Assembly: GCA_020284085.1 (NCBI GenBank)
Contig: JACEVL010000079.1
Location: 124,001-188,000, forward strand
DNA length: 64,000 nt
Direction: 5' to 3'
Origin: Aporrectodea caliginosa
Lineage: Eukaryota; Annelida; Clitellata; Crassiclitellata; Lumbricidae
In this document: piece by piece, positions 10,405 through 20,942 of the stretch
Numbering within the stretch: position 1 is the first letter of the stretch
Layout: each line of letters starts with the position of its first letter
Notes under the pieces: model-generated
Seen by the model: only the letters and a program-made list of their open reading frames with translations
Database searches by the model: none
What the model was told of the DNA's origin: nothing
Program-made: the position numbers and the translations under genes

Positions 10405-10592
10405 AAATAACTGATGCTATAACTGAAAAATAAAGAGAAATAACTTAAACTGTAACTGAAAAATAAAAAAATTAACTTTAAACTGAAAAATCTGATTTCA
10501 GTTAACTGTAACTATAACTTTAACTGAAAAATCATAAATTAGATAACTTTAACTGTAACTGTAACTGAAAAACCATAACTGAAATAACACTG
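10405..10592. repeat. TAACTGTAACTGAAAAAT minisatellite, block 2
   Basis: Same word family and orientation as 9690-9870. It ends at the downstream border of the minus-strand pol element. Confidence 0.75.
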
Positions 10593-10662
10593 CAGTCAGA
10601 CTGTTCTGTGATGTTACAGCTGGCTGGTCTGAGGGTGGTCTAGCCGTGGACACAGGATAGGC

Positions 10663-12918
10663 CTACTCATCTGCAGGTCGATGTGAGGTGGTTGGTGGGT
10701 CTTCCATTGTCCGGATTATATCTCGACGATTTCTTCTGAGTGTCGAGGCATTCTCTGTCACAACATTGTACGATCGAGGTGTATGATGCTTGGAGTTGAC
10801 CACACCCCTAATCCATTCGTTGTTATGTTGCACTCGCACCACATCTCCTGGGTTGAGAGGTGGCAGGCTTTTGGTGGACCTGTCATAGTAGTGCTTCTGA
10901 CGGTTTTGTCGAGCTTGAAGCCGTTGTCTACCTTCCACGACCATTGGACGCAGGACCTCAGAGGAAACAGGCAACTTTGTTCTCAGCACTCGACTCATCA
11001 GGAGTTGTGCGGGACTGAGGTTCATGTCAGCGATCGGTGCATTGCGAAATTGCAGGAGGGCGATGTTCGGATCTGTACCACTCTCCTCTGCCTTTTTCAA
11101 GAGCTTCTTGATCGTCTGAATGGCACGCTCTGATTGACCGTTCGCTTGCGGGTACCGAGGACTTGTTGTCGTCACGATAAAATTCCATTCCTCTGCAAAT
11201 GTCTTCATTGCCCTACTGTTGAAGGGCATGTTGTCCGCTACTAATTCGTCTGGAATTCCATGGCGTGCAAAGATTGACTTGATCTTGACCACAACAGAGG
11301 ATGCTGTCTTGCTTTCGAGGTGGCAGATCTCAGGAAACTTAGAGAAGTAGTCGACAACAAGGAGGTAGTCTCTGCCATATAGCGTGAATATGTCTGCTCC
11401 AACTTTCTGCCAAGGGCGTTCTGGTACAGGATGTGGTAACAATGGCTCCTGTTGCTGCTTCCGATGATACGCATTGCATATTCCACAACGAGCCACTAAG
11501 TTCTCGATGTCCCGAGCCATTCCAGGCCAATACAGCGTTGTCCGTGCCAATGCTTTACACTTGTCCATGCCCAAGTGACCTTCATGTATGCGTAACAGCA
11601 TGTCAGGACGCAGTGCATGCGGAACAATTATCTTGTGGTTCAGAAAGAGGATGCCATCGGCCTCGTATATGTCTGACACTACTTTGGAATATGCTTTCAG
11701 TTCACAAGATAGTGCCGATTTGTTCAACTGGATGCTGGACTGCAGTAGTTCACGAAGCTGCAGGAGTTCCGGATCATTCTGCACTGCCGATCTGAATACA
11801 GTAAGCATTCGGTTGCTAATCGGTGCATCGTGCAACACTGTGTGTACTGTCACTTCAATCTCTTCACTAAGCTCACGGTCGGAGGCCGATGGGGATGCAG
11901 TGAGGTATGCCCGTGACAAGGTGTCCGCAACATGCATGTTCTTGCCTGGTACATACTCGATCTGGAGCTGATACTTGAGCAGGCGAAGCAACATGCGCTG
12001 GAGCCGAGGAGTAGTAGTGCTGATGGATTTGCGAAATATTGATTCGAGTGGCTTATGGTCACTGTGAACCAGTGTTTCCCGGCCGTAGATGTACTGCGAG
12101 AATTTTTCACATGCGAAGACGATGGCCAACAGTTCCTTTTCAATCTGTGCGTAGCGTGTTTCTGCGTCAGTTAGGGCACGTGAGGCATAGGCAATTGGAC
12201 GACCCTCCTGAAGCAGGCACGACCCTAAACCCGTCGATGAGGCATCTGTTTGGATGACTGTTGGTTTAGAAATATCAAAGAAGCGCAGAACCGGAGTTGC
12301 GGTTATTTGTTTCTTTAGCGCTTGGAATGTTGATTCATGATGATCAGTCCATGACCAAGGCATGTCTTTCTTCAGTAGAGCGCGCAGAGGTTGTGTTGCA
12401 GCTGAAAAATTTGAGACAAATCTGGACAAATATGTAAGCATGCCCAAGAAACGCATGAGTTCCTTCTTGTCTCTTGGCTGCTCCATGTCTTCTATTGCTC
12501 TTACTTTATCTGGATCAGGTCTGATTCCTTCCTGTGAAAGTAGGCTGCCCAAATACTTGACCTGTTTGACCTTGAACTGGACTTTGTCTTTGTTGAACCT
12601 GAGATTGTAGCTGCGTGCCCGTTCTAGCACCTGGCGTAGTGTATCATCATGTTCTTTCTCATTGCTTGCTGCAATTATCAGGTCATCGAATACCACATGT
12701 GTGTTTGGGATGTCCCCAAAGAGCTCAGTGTTGCGCTTCTGGAACACTTCCGGTGCCGACGAAATGCCAAATGTGGACACCTTAAGGCTTAAGCACTGTT
12801 TGACCAATAATGACAAACGGACCTCAGTGGTGAGGGATCTTATTCTCAGCCAATTCATTGAACACTGAAAAGGCCGAGGCCATAATACGGTCGCTGCAGA
12901 AAACGTGTGCATTTGCAT
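10663..12918 (-). CDS. 5'-truncated Ty3/Gypsy pol (RT C-terminus, RNase H, integrase)
   Basis: A 751-aa open frame; Pol homology starts near residue 50 (about 12770). Order: the C-terminal RT palm with VFDD at 76-79, where most relatives have (Y/F)xDD. Then RNase H with TDAS near 224-227. Then the integrase zinc-binding region (H445, H448, C478, C481) and catalytic core D509, D562, E597. The second Asp is followed by NMPF rather than the usual NGPQF, giving D-34-E instead of D-35-E, so one codon is probably lost and the integrase may be inactive. The N-terminal half of RT and any gag are absent; the first ~50 residues are out-of-frame noise. It is oriented opposite to the gag-pro element 1.1 kb away. 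Confidence 0.85.
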   Translation of the reverse strand: MQMHTFSAATVLWPRPFQCSMNWLRIRSLTTEVRLSLLVKQCLSLKVSTFGISSAPEVFQKRNTELFGDIPNTHVVFDDLIIAASNEKEHDDTLRQVLERARSYNLRFNKDKVQFKVKQVKYLGSLLSQEGIRPDPDKVRAIEDMEQPRDKKELMRFLGMLTYLSRFVSNFSAATQPLRALLKKDMPWSWTDHHESTFQALKKQITATPVLRFFDISKPTVIQTDASSTGLGSCLLQEGRPIAYASRALTDAETRYAQIEKELLAIVFACEKFSQYIYGRETLVHSDHKPLESIFRKSISTTTPRLQRMLLRLLKYQLQIEYVPGKNMHVADTLSRAYLTASPSASDRELSEEIEVTVHTVLHDAPISNRMLTVFRSAVQNDPELLQLRELLQSSIQLNKSALSCELKAYSKVVSDIYEADGILFLNHKIIVPHALRPDMLLRIHEGHLGMDKCKALARTTLYWPGMARDIENLVARCGICNAYHRKQQQEPLLPHPVPERPWQKVGADIFTLYGRDYLLVVDYFSKFPEICHLESKTASSVVVKIKSIFARHGIPDELVADNMPFNSRAMKTFAEEWNFIVTTTSPRYPQANGQSERAIQTIKKLLKKAEESGTDPNIALLQFRNAPIADMNLSPAQLLMSRVLRTKLPVSSEVLRPMVVEGRQRLQARQNRQKHYYDRSTKSLPPLNPGDVVRVQHNNEWIRGVVNSKHHTPRSYNVVTENASTLRRNRRDIIRTMEDPPTTSHRPADE

Positions 12919-13109
12919 TTTAGTACAGGTCTATCCTCTCACTCCAGTCTGATGCCACGTACCTGTATTCCCTCATGTTGAGATCGTTTAAACCAACATA
13001 GACAGCGGTAGCCCGTCTGCATGCGTGTGCATCTGTCCTACTATATACCACTCACCGCGTTATTTATACATTACACCCACATAGGCTACATTCCTTTTGC
13101 TCCACATGC

Positions 13110-13280
13110 GACATATTGGACTCATTTATCTTATTTGCTGATAACACCGACGTTTTCTATTCTCATAGATCATATCATACCCTAATTGAGATTATGAATG
13201 CTGAAATTAAATCTATAGCTGAATGGTTTCTACCGACTGACTCTTTGAATTTGGAAGAAATAAAAAGAGCAATATACTTA
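13110..13280 (+). pseudogene. Non-LTR reverse transcriptase fragment
   Basis: The frame reads FILFADNTDVFYSHRSYHTL then IEIMNAEIKSIAEWF, the LINE RT palm motif normally written FADDT(N/D). The second catalytic Asp is replaced by Asn. Only about 55 residues are recognisable. It is a decayed, truncated LINE next to the Gypsy relic. Confidence 0.65.
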
Positions 13281-13366
13281 GACCTAATTAACGTGTTAAC
13301 AAACACATGCAAGGCTAGTTACTCTACTTTCCAAGTGTTCATTCACGCATAGTACGTGAACGCATG

Positions 13367-13788
13367 GGTAGAATTGTAGATTATGGGCCTCACTCCAAAT
13401 CTTACCAAACTTCACCCGATGATACCTTGTATTATAAGCATCAATCGCGCCTGTTCCCATATTTCTAGAATGATCCTGCGATTTTATAAAAAAATTGTAA
13501 TTCTTAAAAACTCAGTAGTTATCGCTATGTTTACGCGTATTTCAGATCACATATCGTTGAAGATGTCGCTAATTATTGATCCGTGCGTTCTCTTGAACGA
13601 TATGTGATCTGAAATACGCGTAAACATAGCGATAACTACTGAGTTTTTAAGAATTACAATTTTTTTTATAAAATCGCAGGATCATTCTAGAAATATGGGA
13701 ATAGGCGCGATTGAATGCTTATAATACAGGTATCATCGGGTGAAGTTTGGTAAGATTTGGAGCGAGGCCCATAATCTACAATTCTACC
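13367..13788. mobile_element. Foldback DNA element with 192-bp arms and 8-bp TSD
   Basis: The arms 13367-13558 and 13596-13788 are near-perfect inverted copies, beginning GGTAGAATTGTAG, around a 37-nt loop. The element is flanked by identical octamers AACGCATG (13359-13366 and 13789-13796), so its borders are exact. There is no coding capacity. The 8-bp duplication fits hAT, P or Merlin type enzymes; the mobilising family is unknown. Confidence 0.9.
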
Positions 13789-13796
13789 AACGCATG

Positions 13797-15075
13797 CATT
13801 CATACATACATATTCAGTAAGGTAGTGGCATGTTTTGTGTTGTTACTGACCATCACATTTACGAACTCCGAACTTGATTCGTAAAGCTCGATCAGCGCCC
13901 GTCCTTGGAAGACGCTGTCGACTATCGTTTGAACTGCGTGGTCGAAAGCCTTTGGCCATACACAGAACTTGAGACCAGGGTTAACTAGGCTCGGACTCTG
14001 TTCCATGTTCACTGGCGCTGTCATATTGCAGCGATAAAGCTGATAACTCCTTTGGCTTAAGACGTCCTTCTCCGCCAGACCATCGAATACTGCGTTGATC
14101 TTTAAGGATGACGTCACTGTTTATCTTCTCTTCGGATGACGTAATTCTTCTTTCGGATGACATGATTGTGTCTCTTAACTTTTTAAGATGACGTCAAGAG
14201 AAAACAATGGAAACTAGGTTTTGTTTTCCACGATTATTAATTTTAATTGAATTGAATTGAATTTCTTTGGTAACCAAAAGCATTCAAAGGAGGTAAACGA
14301 CAACAGAATAACATTGGCAAAACATGTAGAGGTTACCTAAAAGACCCGTAAATGATAAGGGGCCGAAGGGTTCCGCTAACCAGGGCTACCTGGGGTGATA
14401 GCAGTACATAAAGTAATGAGGCCAATCAAAACCAAAATTCGAAGATAGAGTTACAAATGCCTTAATTAGACTTAATTAGAACTAATTAGTTGGTCTAATT
14501 AATTGTCATCAGAAGGATAATAGCCTACGCCACTTTCCCAAATCACAATGAACATTTTGTTATAAATCCAAATGAATTTCAGGGCAAAGCTGATAGAATC
14601 AAACAAAGTTCTAAAGTTCCCCGGGTGAGTCGGGAAGGGGGGGGTGTAGGCCTACATGTGCCCTGGGGGTTTCGGAGTATGTACATGTTCCCTGATTATA
14701 CACATTACCTGTAACATATAGGCTATGGACATTTGTTAATATTTGAAACCCATCAGCAAATATAGTAAGTAAGTAGCCTTTATTTGCAGCCGTTAAAAAT
14801 TACGCCTGGGGAAAACCCGGGCGAACCGGGTAAAAAATGCCAGTTAGCCTACTAATAAATATTCACTCTGATAGCCCTAAGTGAAAAAGAAATAAAACTT
14901 TAAGCATTTGCCATTTTTACCTAGATTTTTACCATATTTTACCATATTTTACTGCGGTAAAATATAAGGCGGATTTTTTACCGGTAAAAAATCTTTTCAC
15001 ATCAAAACATAATACGTCGTAAACTGTCGCTCACATTTAATAGACACCTTTAAAACGGGTTTCGACGAAGCTTTA
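13797..15075. other. Spacer with LINE-like tail, no gene
   Basis: AT-rich spacer. At about 14758-14850 there is a minus-oriented LINE-type 3' end: a TAAGTAAGTAG run followed by CCTTTATTTGC, resembling the (TTAC)n tails elsewhere in the window. At 14930-14990, TTTACCATATTTTACCATA and its inverse make short local repeats. Open frames look random. Confidence 0.45.
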
Positions 15076-15077
15076 AA

Positions 15078-15210
15078 TATGCATATTTTCTAGCGTTGTG
15101 AATTTATTAAGTTCTCTTTCGTCATCAACTCGGAAGCTATAGGCCTACATATGCATATTTTCTAACGTTGTAAATTTATTAAGTTCTCTTTCATCATCAA
15201 CTCGGAATCA
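15078..15210. repeat. 71-bp tandem duplication
   Basis: Two copies of CATATGCATATTTTCTA followed by GTTG.(G/A)AATTTATTAAG and CATCAACTCGGAA, starting at about 15078 and 15149. They differ at a few sites. Confidence 0.85.
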
Positions 15211-15971
15211 TAATAAATGATAAAGAAATGCCATAATTATTCCCTGTTTGAATTTATTTCTATAATAACGATTGATTTTACCGGTTGATAACCTCTTGAA
15301 AATTCAAAGTAGAATAAGAACTTCATTTCAATATTATAAAATACATGTCATTTCGTTTTAATAGATCACCTCCAAGGTGGGGAAGAACATCGAACGAAAC
15401 TTCCAATACATCGCATTTGCCTATGCTACCTATAATAGGATCCATTGTATGGCGGCATAATATTTTGGAAACCATGGCCGTTGACATCTACCTTTTCAGG
15501 GTTTCCAAACAATGCTACCAATTATTTATATAGCGCCACTGTTACCTCTCAACTGACAAGAGAACTTCCAAAATTTTCGGTTATCTGCTCCGAACCACGT
15601 GAAAAAGATTGTGACCCACCCTGGTCGTATTTTCACTGACGAATGCAAAATTTACCACGTTAATAATCTTAGACAAAATGCTGACATCAATCAGATTTAA
15701 AAATTAGCAGAATGTATTCAATGATTTTTTTATTTTAGGCATTTCATCAGATGTTTAAAATATTTCACAACGCTGGACGTATTTGAGTCATTTTCCGGTA
15801 ACATGGTAAATTCACAAATTCAACAAGCAAAAATTTTTTTTTTCAAAATACAGTTTTTTTTCTTTGGAACAAATCTTGAATGTTTCTATTTCACAAATAT
15901 ATATTTGGTTTTGCACTAATATGTAAATGTAAAAAGTTTTTGGTAGAAAAAATAGCCCTACTAAAATATTT
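15211..15971. other. AT-rich spacer
   Basis: No gene or convincing repeat seen. Confidence 0.4.
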
Positions 15972-16452
15972 GTCCACTCCGTTACTGTATACATATGAGA
16001 TCTGTTTGATACATTGTACAGCTTCTGTTGTGTATTTTGACATTCCAATATGTTTCTAGAATTAATATTTATAAAATAGAAATAAAAGAAATTAGAAAAC
16101 TTATAATTATTTGATTCCATCACAGTTTCATTTATTTAGAAAAAGGTCCACTCCGTTATGGAAATAAAAGCATTTAATGTTAAGTGTAATAAATATTTTT
16201 GCCCAAACAACTGAAAAGAAATCACTTGAGCCAATCATTCCCAGTTATCGAATAGAAAGAAGACACTAAAATATTGATGGTATTGTCTTAAAAATCTGCT
16301 CACAGCATCAAAATATCACACCATTTAGCCTATAATAATTCCACTCCGTTACTATCTTTCAAGTGTCGAACACAATTTTTCCACTCCATTACATAGCTGT
16401 CCCATGCGTTACCAAATAATTGTTAACGGAGTGGACAGGTAACGGAGTAGAC
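15972..16452. repeat. Cluster of GTCCACTCCGTTAC motifs in both orientations
   Basis: GTCCACTCCGTTAC or close variants at 15972, 16146, 16341 and 16381, and inverted as GTTAACGGAGTGGAC at 16422 and GTAACGGAGTAGAC at 16439. Spacing is irregular and the intervening sequence is not repeated, so this is not a normal tandem repeat. Confidence 0.7.
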
Positions 16453-17514
16453 AATTTGGGTTGCAGCAGGGTAAATACCATATTATAGCTCACGCGTCCA
16501 CATCGATCACTGGCAAAATCATTATTTTGCTTATAAATATACCTTTGACACACTGGTGTGCCCCTCTAGCCGACTTTTCATCACAGCAAAAACCCGTGTA
16601 AAGCAAATATTCGATGAAAAATTTGGAACTTAAACACGTTGAGGCGTACAAATTAATGATTTCAGAAATGCACATTCAAAGGATTACAGTTTTAAGCTTC
16701 AACAGTTGTATGTTTAACTTTACATTAGCTGCTAGTCGCGAAGCGACTTCGCTTTCCACAGCTTCCGTGCGGCGGCGGCGGCGGGGGAGGGAGCTGCCTC
16801 AGCCCCTCGCAATACGCTCCCCTACACCTCCTCGTATTATGGTCACATGTCTTATCAGATAATGTTTCCCAAAACTTAGCAATGTATTACGTTGTCGCAT
16901 TGGCAATGAACCCTATGTGACACAATTTCTCAATGCACGACGCTCTCTCATGCAACTATACCACCTGTGCAGCTATAATTTTAAGAAAGAAGCCTTAAAA
17001 TTATACTTGTGCAATTCATGTGTTTCTAGTTCTCAAGTTTAAGAAAGCAAACTTGGGCATAGATTACTACATTCTCAAAGTTTTAATTCATTCGTTCACG
17101 AAAGCGTTGCAAATACATCAGAATCAAAACGTTTCACCGAGATTTTGGTTTTGTGAAAGATTTTTAAACACTGCACAGTGTGCACACCCAAAACGCTAAG
17201 TTTTACGAAAAGTTCACAAAGATTCCGAAAAGTTCCACAAAGTTTATAAACGTTTCACAAAAGGTTAGCACTGACGACTGTTTCATAAATTTTTTGGTTT
17301 TGTAAAGTTCGTAAGAATCTGAAAAGTTCTTACGACTTTAAAGATTTTGGTTTCATAATATCCCTCTCTTCTGCTAAACCTTACTAAAAATCCATCTGTT
17401 AAACAAAATCATTTTACTCGTCTCGCTCCAAAAACTAGTTATTGCACTTCTCACCAGGCGAAAATAATGATTCGGCTCTTATTCGGGTCGATTAAAATTG
17501 ACAATTACAGAGAG

Positions 17515-17515
<1 letters not shown>
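16453..17515. other. Spacer with one GC-rich patch
   Basis: Mostly AT-rich. A short CGGCGGCGGCGGCGGGGGAG patch lies at about 16770-16790. Between 17140 and 17340 the words AAAAGTTC and TTTTGTAAAG recur. No gene seen. Confidence 0.4.
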
Positions 17516-17551
<36 letters not shown>

Positions 17552-17855
17552 CGCTGCCTCCTCACTCTCTCTCACCATCGCTGCCTCCCAGCCTCCATGC
17601 GCCTCTGTCAAAATGCTTGTCGCCATCTCTCTCGCACTCTCTCATCTTCGCAACCGCTAAGCCTCATCCCCAAAATGTTTCTCTCCATCTCTATCTCTTT
17701 CACAGCCTCGCAACCGCTAAGCCCCTCTCCCAAAACACTTCTCTACATCTCTCTCTAGCGCGCGCTCTCTCTCTCTCGCCCTCTCTCCCTCTCACACTCT
17801 CTCTCTCTACACCTCTCTCTCTCTCTCTCTACGCCTCTCTGCTTCTTAGCGGTGT
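17516..17855. repeat. (CT)n-rich microsatellite tract
   Basis: Interrupted TCTCTC runs, with CGCTGCCTCC and GCAACCGCTAAGCC duplicated inside. The long Ser/Leu-rich open frame across it is a repeat artefact. Confidence 0.9.
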
Positions 17856-18042
17856 TGCCACCATCTCTACAATGAGAAAGGCATAGTCTTCTAAAAGAGA
17901 GTCAACTCAACCTCAGCCTCCCCATGGCTAGAAAGAGCTTCCTAGCCTCTTTGAAGAAACCACAAGTTCGCTCCGTCTCTTAAGCTAGTCAAGCTTATCG
18001 GTAAGAGAAAGGTTTTGTAGATTGCAATGTTGACAATGGACG

Positions 18043-19227
18043 TTGCACGTGTCTAGTGCTTTAGCTCACACCGGGTTGACGGGAGGCCACTTGGGCGTTC
18101 GCCGAACGCGATGGCAGGTAAGGCGCAGGGCATACTGGGTAGGCTGGTCCAGGGATGTGAAGCGGTTTTGTCAGCGATGTTCCCCCTGTAACCAGTATCG
18201 TCGGGGTTTACCTCCCAAGCAGGGTCCTCTGCAGCCTTTGCCCTGTGGTGAGCCGTGGGAGCGCCTTAGCATCGATACCACGGGTCCCCATCCCCGGAGT
18301 AGGCGTGGCCACATTTATATCCTGACCGTCATGGACGGGTTTACGAAGTTTGTGGAAGCCATCCCGATGGCAAACCAGGAGGCGACCTCGGTAGCCCGGG
18401 CCCTGGTAGAAACGGTGATTGTTAGGTACGGGGCGCCCCTTCAAATTCTGACCGATCAGGGGACTAACTTTGAAGGGAATCTTTTTCGGGAATTGTGCCG
18501 GTTACTGGGAATCGATAAACTGAGAACCTCCAGTTATCACCCTAGTTGTAACGGGTTAATTGAACGGTTTCACCGGACCATGAATGCCATGCTAGGTAAA
18601 GTTATAAGCAGCCATCAAAGGGATTGGGACGAGGTTTTGCCCCATGTCCTCGCCGCTTACCGAGCTTCACTGCACGAAGCTACCGGTTTCACTCCGAACT
18701 ACCTGATGTTCGGTCGCGAGACAAGGGCTCCAATCGACCTCGTCTACGGGCGACCCCCGGGCGGTGAGCGTGTCGACGCTACTTACTCCTCCTACTCTCG
18801 AGACTTCGCGGAACGGATGGAGAGCTCTTACCGCTTGGTGCGAGAACACCTACGGGTGGCCGCTGAGCGACGGAAGCGCAACTACGATTTGAAGGTGCAT
18901 CCCGCCGAGTTCGCGCCTGGTGACCTCGTTTGGTACTTTACGCCGCGCCGGTACCAGGGACGGAGTCCGAAATGGGCTCGCATGTATACTGGCCCATTCA
19001 CGGTGATGGAGCGCTGCGGCCTCGTTAACTATCGGCTCCGCAAGACTGTGCACTCCAAACCATTCGTCGCCCATGTCGACAAGCTGAAGCCTTGTTTCGA
19101 CGATGGCCCGACCGACGCCAGCGAGAACGCCGCTCCTGACGACGGCCTGAGATACATTCTGCCGGACGCTGACCAGAGCTCTCGGCGCCCGAAGAGGACA
19201 ATCCGCCGTCCTGCCCGCTTCCAGTAA
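18043..19227 (+). CDS. Ty3/Gypsy integrase (C-terminal part of Pol)
   Basis: A 394-aa open frame. It begins inside the H2C2 zinc-binding region (HTGLTGGHLG, then C43, C46 and C49). The catalytic core has D78 (LSIDTTGP), D138 (LTDQGTNF) and E174 (NGLIERFHR) with the canonical D-35-E spacing. A GPY/F-type module follows (YTGPFTVMERCGLVNYRLRK), and then a basic tail ending RRPARFQ. All catalytic residues are present. The initial ATG is probably internal to a longer Pol frame, because RT and RNase H are absent upstream. The enzyme would insert element cDNA into chromosomes. Confidence 0.9.
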   Translation: MHVSSALAHTGLTGGHLGVRRTRWQVRRRAYWVGWSRDVKRFCQRCSPCNQYRRGLPPKQGPLQPLPCGEPWERLSIDTTGPHPRSRRGHIYILTVMDGFTKFVEAIPMANQEATSVARALVETVIVRYGAPLQILTDQGTNFEGNLFRELCRLLGIDKLRTSSYHPSCNGLIERFHRTMNAMLGKVISSHQRDWDEVLPHVLAAYRASLHEATGFTPNYLMFGRETRAPIDLVYGRPPGGERVDATYSSYSRDFAERMESSYRLVREHLRVAAERRKRNYDLKVHPAEFAPGDLVWYFTPRRYQGRSPKWARMYTGPFTVMERCGLVNYRLRKTVHSKPFVAHVDKLKPCFDDGPTDASENAAPDDGLRYILPDADQSSRRPKRTIRRPARFQ

Positions 19228-19751
19228 GCGAGCCGCTGGGACTGTGGGCGCTTGTCTACGACTGACAGTACCGGCCTCAAGGACTGAAAGACTTGTCTCT
19301 CTTATTAAACAGAGCTTTAGGTTGCCTTGTTGCCCCGCCGTTCCCAAGAACATGATAGACTTGGCCGCTCAAAAGAGCATTGCATAAATCTTGTGTTCTT
19401 ATATGATTGCTTTGTTGCCGGGATACGGCGTGATTGTTTTTCGTTTTTGTGCCGAGCTTTCGGGCCCGTTGGCCGCGACTTTTCTAGAATTGTAGGTTTC
19501 GTGAACTGTGCGTATTAGCCAGATACTGGCTGGAGCTGTAAGCTAGAGACTTTGTTGGCCCGTTGGCCACGCGGAATTTTGGAGAGGACTTTGGAGAAAT
19601 GTGCTTAGAGATTTGGCCGATGGCCGCGTAAGTTTCGCAGGGACTCTTAGCTGTTGGCCCGTTGGCCATTTTCTGTGTTTCTGATATTGTTGCGCTGGGG
19701 TCCTTGGGGAGCTTGAGGTATGGGGGCATACCCATTGTAGCGGGGGGAGGG

Positions 19752-20221
19752 TGTAGCGCCTGGGTGGTCTCCCGGGTCGCTCTTTTGCCCTTGGCCTCTT
19801 TAGCCTGGCCTCTTTGGCCTGGCCTCTTTAGCCTGGCCTCTCTAGCCTGGCCTCTTTGGCCTAGCGACGCCTGATTGGCCTGGTCTCTCTGGCCTGGCCT
19901 CTTTGGCCTGGCCTCTCTAGCCTGGCCTCTTAGGCCTGGCCTCTTTGGCCTGGTCTCTTTAGCTCCGCCTCCTTTGGCTTGGCCTCTTTGGCCTAGCGAC
20001 GCCTGATTGGCTTGGCCTCCTTCCCCACTGGCTGGGTAGCTATAAATAGGAGCGCTATTAGGCTGCTGTGTTCTTCTGCTGTGCTGCTGTTGTATCTGAC
20101 TTTGAGAGAGTTGTTTCTGACGTGTGTAGTTCTGTGAGAGTGACTTTGATGACGTCATAGTGTCTGATTGAATAAAGATCGTTATTTTAACTTCCTGCGT
20201 TGAGTTCTTCGGTGTTTGACA
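19752..20221 (+). repeat. Probable 3' LTR
   Basis: Starts TGTAGCGCC directly after the purine run GGGGGGAGGG (19742-19751), a likely polypurine tract, and could end CA at 20220-20221. Inside are a TATA-like TATAAATAGG (about 20040), a CRE-like TGACGTCA (about 20150) and AATAAAG (about 20170). With no partner LTR the borders are inferred. Confidence 0.55.
19795..20020. repeat. CCTGGCCTCTTTGG minisatellite
   Basis: Some fifteen irregular 11-15-bp units (GGCCTGGCCTCTTTGGCCT and variants) occupy the U3-like part of the probable LTR, with a longer sub-repeat around CTAGCGACGCCTGATTGGC. Confidence 0.85.
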
Positions 20222-20630
20222 TTGACTGCGACGGCTCATCGGCTGGCAGACGCGAAGCCCACCGATAGACGACGGTGGCCGTACTTGTGCTCCCATCCTG
20301 AGCAACACGCGCCTTGCACTCGCCTCCTGAGAGAAGCAAGGCAATTCAGACGATACGACAAAACAGATTTCTCTACATTAGCAAAAACTTCTTACTTGTC
20401 CTACCTCTTCGACATTTATAATTCTTATTCGTGCAGATGTTTCTTCAAATCCCACGTTCTGTCGAAGTCAAATTAGGAGAGCAATCACTCTCTGCAGTCT
20501 ACCACAGCAATTAGCAATCATCGCTTTGTCTTCTGCAAGTTTTGGGCCTTTATCAGTATGCCTCCCACATTATTTATTCCCTCCATCTTGTTCTCATATG
20601 CATCTCGCATGAGTTTTTCCAAATATGATT
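20222..20630. other. Spacer
   Basis: No gene or strong repeat seen between the probable LTR and the first plus-strand module at 20635. Confidence 0.4.
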
Positions 20631-20891
20631 AGTTGATGTTTAATGACGCTGTGTCATAACAAAGATAATTAGCGTAACCATCCTCGTTTCTACAGGCTTG
20701 GGACTGGTACTACCAGAGTACGTGTAGTGGCCGATAATATTATGTTGAAAAGAAAATTGTGACAGTTGGCACCGTTTTCTTAATCCCCAACGAAAACATT
20801 ACTATTGAAAAAAATACACAAACTGATGGATCCAGAGTTTAACGGCAGCTTATGAAAACATACGCCGTTTCCGCCGACAAAGATTTTTTGT

Positions 20892-20942
20892 CATATTACA
20901 GCTCATTATAATAATTATAATTATTATATGAGCTGTAATATG
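20892..20942. repeat. Palindrome at head-to-head type B module ends
   Basis: CATATTACAGCTCAT (20892-20906) pairs exactly with 20928-20942 across an AT-only centre that is itself nearly self-complementary. TTACAGCTC is the end of the type B module, so two module ends meet here. Confidence 0.8.

Larger units (their letters stand above)
18043..20221 (+). mobile_element. 5'-truncated Ty3/Gypsy element (integrase + probable 3' LTR)
   Basis: An intact integrase ORF is followed by a non-coding stretch, a purine tract and a probable LTR with promoter-like and poly(A)-like signals. RT, RNase H, protease and gag are missing upstream, where a CT microsatellite and unrelated sequence begin. No second LTR lies in the window. 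GC content is markedly higher than the flanks, suggesting a comparatively recent arrival. Confidence 0.7.

Noticed and set aside
9670..10605. Possible terminal inverted repeat AATAACACTG bounding the BED-like relic
   Set aside because: Only about ten bases match and no target duplication is present; probably chance within TAACTG-rich sequence.
19484..20344. 286-codon minus-strand ORF rich in QAxKRPGQRGQA
   Set aside because: It is the antisense translation of the GGCCT minisatellite and probable LTR.
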